Source: Hyperoodon ampullatus
Lineage: Eukaryota; Chordata; Mammalia; Artiodactyla; Ziphiidae
Length of the DNA stretch: 64,000 nt
Assembly (NCBI GenBank): GCA_949752795.1
Contig: OX457059.1
Span: 173,860,242 to 173,924,241, forward strand
Direction of reading: 5' to 3'
Below are positions 59,119 through 64,000 of this stretch, in pieces; position 1 is the stretch's first letter, and the number at the start of each line of letters is the position of its first letter. Below the pieces are notes generated by a model that saw only the letters and a program-made list of their open reading frames with translations, searched no databases and had not been told where the DNA came from. The position numbers were made by a program, and so were the translations under genes.

Positions 59119-61389
59119 GCCAGTGCAAGAGCGACAGCCACTCTAGGGCAGTCTGACAGCTGTGCCCTTGTGAGCTCCTCTCCTGGAAGCTCTGTTCCTG
59201 AGGAAGGGATCTGACAGGTGCTGAGGGCTGGAGAGCCCTGGTCACCGGCTCCTCAGATGACATTCATACAGCAGGGAAAGCAGCAGATCTGATATCCGAG
59301 TTGGCGGTTCTCACAGTGGATAAAGGAACAAGAAACAATGTAGTTGTATCAAAATCATGTTTTTCAAATAAGTGGTATTTGTCAATTTTTTGTCTGCCAG
59401 AATTGGCCTCTTTGCTTTGGAAATTATATTTCAGTTTTCCTCTAATTTACACATGTTATTTTCCTCACGATTTGAAAGGGAGTGAGAACGGCCTCAGAGC
59501 ACTTCCCCCAGACGCAAACTCAGGCCAAGAAGACAGGAAGGGTTTGGGTTCACCTGCAATCCTCTCACACACATCTCCACGGCACCGTCGTCCATGGATC
59601 AGAGCCAGGCCCTCAGCCCCGTCTCAGGATTTCCTTTCTGGCCCCCAGAGTCACCACATCTCCCCCGACTCCTCCCTCTGCAGGGACTTGAAATTTCCCG
59701 AGAAGCAGGCTGCATCCTTTCAGCATCCCTGGCTCAGGTGGGCACTCGGGGCAGCCGGGGGTCAGGATCCAGTGGGATGAGGGGCAGGGAGCTGGTGTAC
59801 AGTCCCCAGGGTGAGCCTTTCTCAGGCCCCAATCCATCTTCATCCTGTAATTACGCTCCCCCGACCCGCAAAGGGAGTGTTGCTATGACACACATGGGCA
59901 AATCAAGGCAAATTTGAGGCCAGGTCATGAAAGCGGTAGGTCCATTGTCCCTGCCTGTGTAATTGCTGATTGAAGAGGCAATAAGACGGCGGGCGCTGAA
60001 GGCTGGGGGTGAGAAGGGCCAACAGCTCTGAGCCTCTCCATTTCACCCTCCCGTGGACCAGAGCTTCTGGAAAGGCTGATGACATGCCTCTTGTTTAACC
60101 CCCAGGACGAGGTGAGCAAAAAAGAGAAGGAGGAAATCAAAACTAAAGAGAATTAATGAGCCTTCACACATTGTCCTGTTTCTTTTGTGGTTAAAAAAAA
60201 AAACCTGGTGGAAAACGAAGAAGTCGGGGGAGAGTGTCTGGCAAAGAAACAATTAATACCAGGCTGTAAATTCCACAAAACATTAACTTCATTACACGGC
60301 CAGGCAATCACACCGTCACTGACGGAGAGGAGATTTCACCTTCTCCCCACTTGCCGGCTCTGCAGGAATCAGCGCTTTTTCCTCCTGGCAGAGGTCACGC
60401 CGGCAGCGGGTCTGAGTCACTGTGAGGTGGAGAGGGAGCGGGGTCCTCACCGCCAGCACCTCTGGGTTTTCCCGCTTACTGGACATCACTCCAGTTAACG
60501 CACAGGAGCAACGAGTCAAGGGCGTGTGTGCGTCCGTGCACTGCTCTCTGGTGGAACTTTACTCCCTTTGGTGCCTTTTCCTCTGCATCAGCACCACACA
60601 GACCACACCTGGAACTTCGCCACGTGGAAACCACAGGCCGATGGAATTGTTGTGGTTTCTTTTTCACTAAGATACTGCTTAGAGAAAGGTCTCAACTATC
60701 GTTCTTAGCTTGTGTTCCATCTCTTCTATGTCGGAAGGAGTTCAAAGTCATCACAGTTGAAGAGAAAAAAGTCAACAAATAAACTTAATGCCTCTGCAGA
60801 TGCCACAGAAGCTCTGTTCAAGGCCAAAGCGAGACGTCCCCACGCGGCCCGGTCCTGAGAGCCCAGAGCCCCCGGCAAGGTCCCTGCATGTTGCCCTTCC
60901 ACAGGGTGGGAGCAGCACCCTGGATCTGGATTCAGATCCGGCCGTGATGGGAGAGGCCTGTGGAGGGGGGAACCTGAGGGCACAGCTGCCATGTGGTACC
61001 TATGAGGGCCGGGTCTGATCTCCCAGACCTGCTGTTTTGACCACAAGTGGCCGGTGTCCTAGGCACTCGCTTAAAGACTCTGAGATTTAAAAAGTATAAG
61101 CTGAGCGGTGATTGGGCACAGCCCACCTGTCTGCACACGGCTAAAGTGAGGGTCCTCTTCTTTCCAAAACGAGATGTGCAAGCCCGTCCCACCCCTGAGC
61201 TCTCTTCGCCACCCACCGGCTCGCAGGATACCAAAGACTCAAACCCCTTCTCATGTCCATATGAAAGCCAGAAGGGGTTTATGTATCGAGGAGGCCTGGT
61301 GCCCCTGACCAGACCCTGCTGGGCTTGGCGCCGAGAGTCAGACCACCCCAGCAGGTGCCTGGGACTGCGTGAGCGTGCACCTTAGCAGG
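59119..61389. other. Unassigned DNA, including a possible conserved block
   Basis: No gene was seen. 60140-60330 lacks recognisable repeats and carries several ATTAAT/ATTA words (see findings). Confidence 0.4.
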
Positions 61390-61650
61390 GCAGGTGGAAA
61401 CACACCACGCATATGCACCTCACACCACTCACCTGCACACCCCAGACCCATGCACACACATGCACACACCACACTCATATACCACACACCCACACGTACA
61501 CATACCCACACATACACACACACCTCATGTGTACATGCATACACATAGACACATATGCACACACAACCACATGCCACACGTACACTCATGCACACAAACA
61601 TACACCCGCATCACGACGCACACATACACACCCCCTGCACACACACTCCA
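61390..61650. repeat. CA/TACA-rich low-complexity array
   Basis: CACA, CATA and ACATGCACAC words run for about 260 bp. ORFs in His/Thr-rich frames are artefacts. Confidence 0.92.
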
Positions 61651-61839
61651 GAGTGACTTATTGATGGATAAAAATGTGTAAAGCCAGGCACTATCAGAAA
61701 GCCTCTTAGGGGAATATAAACAGGGTGTTCGGATGGGGCAGGGGCATGCTGAGTGGTGATGGCTGATTCTCCTGCTTCAAACACATAAATAGTTTTAAAA
61801 ATACATAATTTTTTAAAAATGTATAAGTTATTTCTCAAA

Positions 61840-61945
61840 AAACCACGGAGGGAAACTAGGTAAAAGGTTGACAGGACCTCTCTGCATTATATTTACAGTT
61901 TTCTGTGAGCTTAAATTTGCTTCAAAATAAAAAAAAATTAAAGTA
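61840..61945 (+). mobile_element. Old L1 3'-terminal fragment
   Basis: 'gggaaactaggtaaaaggtt', 'gacctctctgcattatattt' and 'gcttcaaaataaaaaaaaat' fit the terminal 100 bases of an old L1 ('gggaaactgggtgaagggta', 'ctctctgtactatttttgca', 'aaaataaaaagtt'). Confidence 0.6.
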
Positions 61946-62889
61946 TACACATAGCTGACCTCAGATGGAGCAACTCTTAGCAGAAGGGAACTTTTTTAAG
62001 TGAGTTTAGGTAAACCCAGGGACTGTCCTCGTGGCGACCGGCCACCCTCGTGCTGCTGAGCTTTCGATAGCCCGTAGCCCCCGGGTGTGCTGGCCTCGGG
62101 CGGGCGACGCTGGGGGCCAGCATTGCCCCCCTATCACCAAGCACTGCCCCTGCACAAAGAGCAGCCAGAGGAGACAGACCTGCCCACAGCTTCAGGGAAA
62201 CAGCAGGGAGGCTGCAGGTCCGTTTAAGAAAATGCGGCTCACAATCAAGTACACACCACGAAGAGACTTGAGTTTTAAAAGGGTTTTTCCTTAAAAGGAA
62301 AACAAACAAACAAACAAAAAAACAGGAACAAACATAAACTGGGAAGAAAAGAGGAGCCTAAGGATCCTGCCCGAGGACAAGGTAAAATTCCTGGGGGTTT
62401 GGAAGACAGAATTCTAGAAGTTTCCTGATGGGTCTCCTGGGGAAGGGGCCCATGTTCTGTGTCCTGGGCCAAGATCCTCAGGAAGGAGGGTTGTGATGGA
62501 AAATGAAGTAGGGTTTGTGTCCCCTGTTTGCTGCCAGCCCCCCAGAGTCCCCTCTTTGCCTACGATGACTATCTCGCTCACCTGGGCAGAGGGTGATGGG
62601 TAAGTCTGGGTGTCGGGGAGGGCAGCCAAGCGGCGTTTCCCAGGTGCCCTGGAGGTCCAGACGAGGAGGCTCCCAGCCATTCACCTGAGGCCACAGGTCA
62701 TGGAGGACAAGTGAGCGTCCAGAGCAGGACCGCCCCTACCCTGAAAAGTACACAATCTCCTTACGCTCGGAAGCTTGGTCCGCTCTCGGAGGACTATTGG
62801 TACAGCTAAGAGGTGAGGGAAGACGAACCCAGAAAATCACTGGAAATGACCTTGATTGATGGACTTCAATTCTCTGCCCCCTTGAAGAA
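61946..62889. other. Unassigned DNA
   Basis: No gene was seen. An AAAC tetranucleotide run is at 62299-62324, next to the small hairpin 'ttttccttaaaaggaaaa' at 62283-62300. Confidence 0.4.
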
Positions 62890-62911
62890 AGAGAGAGAGA
62901 GAGAGAGAGAG
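62890..62911. repeat. (GA)n microsatellite
   Basis: This is a pure GA run of about 11 units. Confidence 0.95.
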
Positions 62912-63024
62912 CAAGTTGGGCTTTGGAAAAATCAGGTCATTTTCCTGTACACCTAAGATCGTGGGTTGGTATTTTCACCTCCTAGATACCCTGTAGTCTT
63001 TGTAGATTTCAAACACAAGTGTCT

Positions 63025-63180
63025 GCCCATTCGCTTATGTAACAAACATTTACGGAGTGCCTCCTGGGTACCTGGCACTGCTCTGGGCCCCAGGATACAA
63101 CAGTGAAGAAAACACATGAAAGTTCCTGCCTAGAGAGGAAAAAACACGAGTCTGGCAGGAGAGACATTTGTAACTTGTGT
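63025..63180 (-). mobile_element. L2 3' end, reversed
   Basis: The plus-strand 'gtaacaaacatttacggagt', 'cctgggtacctggcactgct', 'ccaggatacaacagtgaaga' and 'gttcctgcctagagaggaaa' is the reverse complement of the L2 3' end. Confidence 0.8.
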
Positions 63181-64000
63181 ATATTCTTGATTTTTCCTTT
63201 TCTTTTTTAATTATAAATTTCAAATTCCTTTAACTCTGATACCTTAAACATCCCTTTGCACCACTCCAGTCCCGACCGTTGCTGCGGGAACCTTTCCTTT
63301 CACTCAGGTTATTGCTAAATGTTTGTGAAATGAATGAACAAATTAGTGAGTGACTTAGCTTTATTGTGTGAGAAAAAGTGCGCTTATGAAAATGAGCAAA
63401 CCAATTAGCCTTGGCAGCCCGTGGCCGCGTCCCAGATGTGGACTGGACAGCTGTGAAAGCACCCGAAGTTCACCCAGCTGCTTGTTCTAACCCACTGATG
63501 ATTGGTTTAAACCAACTCATGGCGTTTCCAATGACCGTGTTTTTATTCCACCAGACTTCTTCTTAATGTTACGTGGATAGTTCATTTACTTACTAAAACA
63601 CGCCATTCCAGGGCCAGAGCTCACATCATTTCTCCATCTTGTCTTAGCACCTAAAAGCTGCCCAGGATGTGGCCTCACCCTGACGGGCACGCACGATTCC
63701 GCAGGAAGCAGGTGCCCTTGCAGCTGGACTGCAGCCTCGCAGGTGTCCGCGCCTCTTTTACACTTGGAAGAAATCACTCTAAGAACCCATCAGATTCTTC
63801 ATGGTTTGAAGCTCCCTTGGCATTTCCCTAATTTATTAAAGCAGCTTTCCTTAACTGGTGACTGTCATTATGCAGGAGAAACGTAAGAGAAGAAACACAG
63901 TTGTGCCCCTTGATTGCTCCTGGAGCAGAAAATGCTGTTCTGCGCGGGTGCCGGATTCATCACAAGCTCCATATGGGCCAGGATTAGTGGAGAAGCTTCT
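63181..64000. other. Unassigned DNA, repeat-free by eye
   Basis: No gene was seen. 63330-63560 has scattered homeobox-like words (TTAGTGA, CCAATTAG) and no recognisable repeat. The window ends here. Confidence 0.4.

Overview
The window looks like nuclear DNA of a cetacean (whale, dolphin or porpoise). The main evidence is three young SINE copies of the tRNA-derived CHR type (54503, 56262 and, reversed, 58484). They carry the head, the 'cggagcctgtgctccg' segment and the A-tail that are characteristic of whales. A fourth, longer and older CHR copy lies at 41307, and several L1 3' ends are of cetartiodactyl type. No protein-coding ORF has the length or content of an ordinary gene. Every long ORF is an artefact of stop-free tandem repeats.

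Layout. 1-10 kb: unique DNA with an internally deleted Tigger1-type DNA transposon (532-1012, TA target duplications intact), a reversed MLT2 LTR (3332-3800) and an MLT1-type LTR (6354-6906). 10-18 kb: two short candidate exons (10326-10396 and 17414-17496) with good splice signals and matching phase; between them lie nested L1 fragments, an AT-rich hairpin and a 1.2-kb all-purine GGGGA array. 18-35 kb: mostly unassigned GC-rich DNA with three MLT1 LTRs, MIRs, microsatellites and a degenerate AT-rich long-period repeat near 24 kb. 35-44 kb: a CA-rich array with higher-order structure, two L1 3' ends, the older CHR SINE, and one MLT1A. 44-53 kb: GC-rich DNA and a 2.4-kb minisatellite of about 38-bp units that lies inside, and evidently grew out of, an MLT1 LTR. 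53-64 kb: an L1 end, the three young SINEs, MIR, L2 and one more MLT1.

How the parts relate: nothing here forms an operon-like or pathway-like system. The plausible interpretation is a large intron or gene-poor intergenic region, perhaps near a chromosome end given the density of GC-rich minisatellites. The candidate exons suggest a plus-strand gene that I cannot identify. Against that, all seven recognised MLT1 LTRs and all recognised L1 3' ends point along the plus strand, whereas intronic LTRs and L1s are usually depleted in the sense orientation. A few AT-rich, homeobox-motif-rich stretches (4.5, 33.3, 40.45, 60.2 and 63.4 kb) resemble conserved regulatory DNA by composition only. Repeat names and boundaries come from memory of consensus sequences and are approximate.
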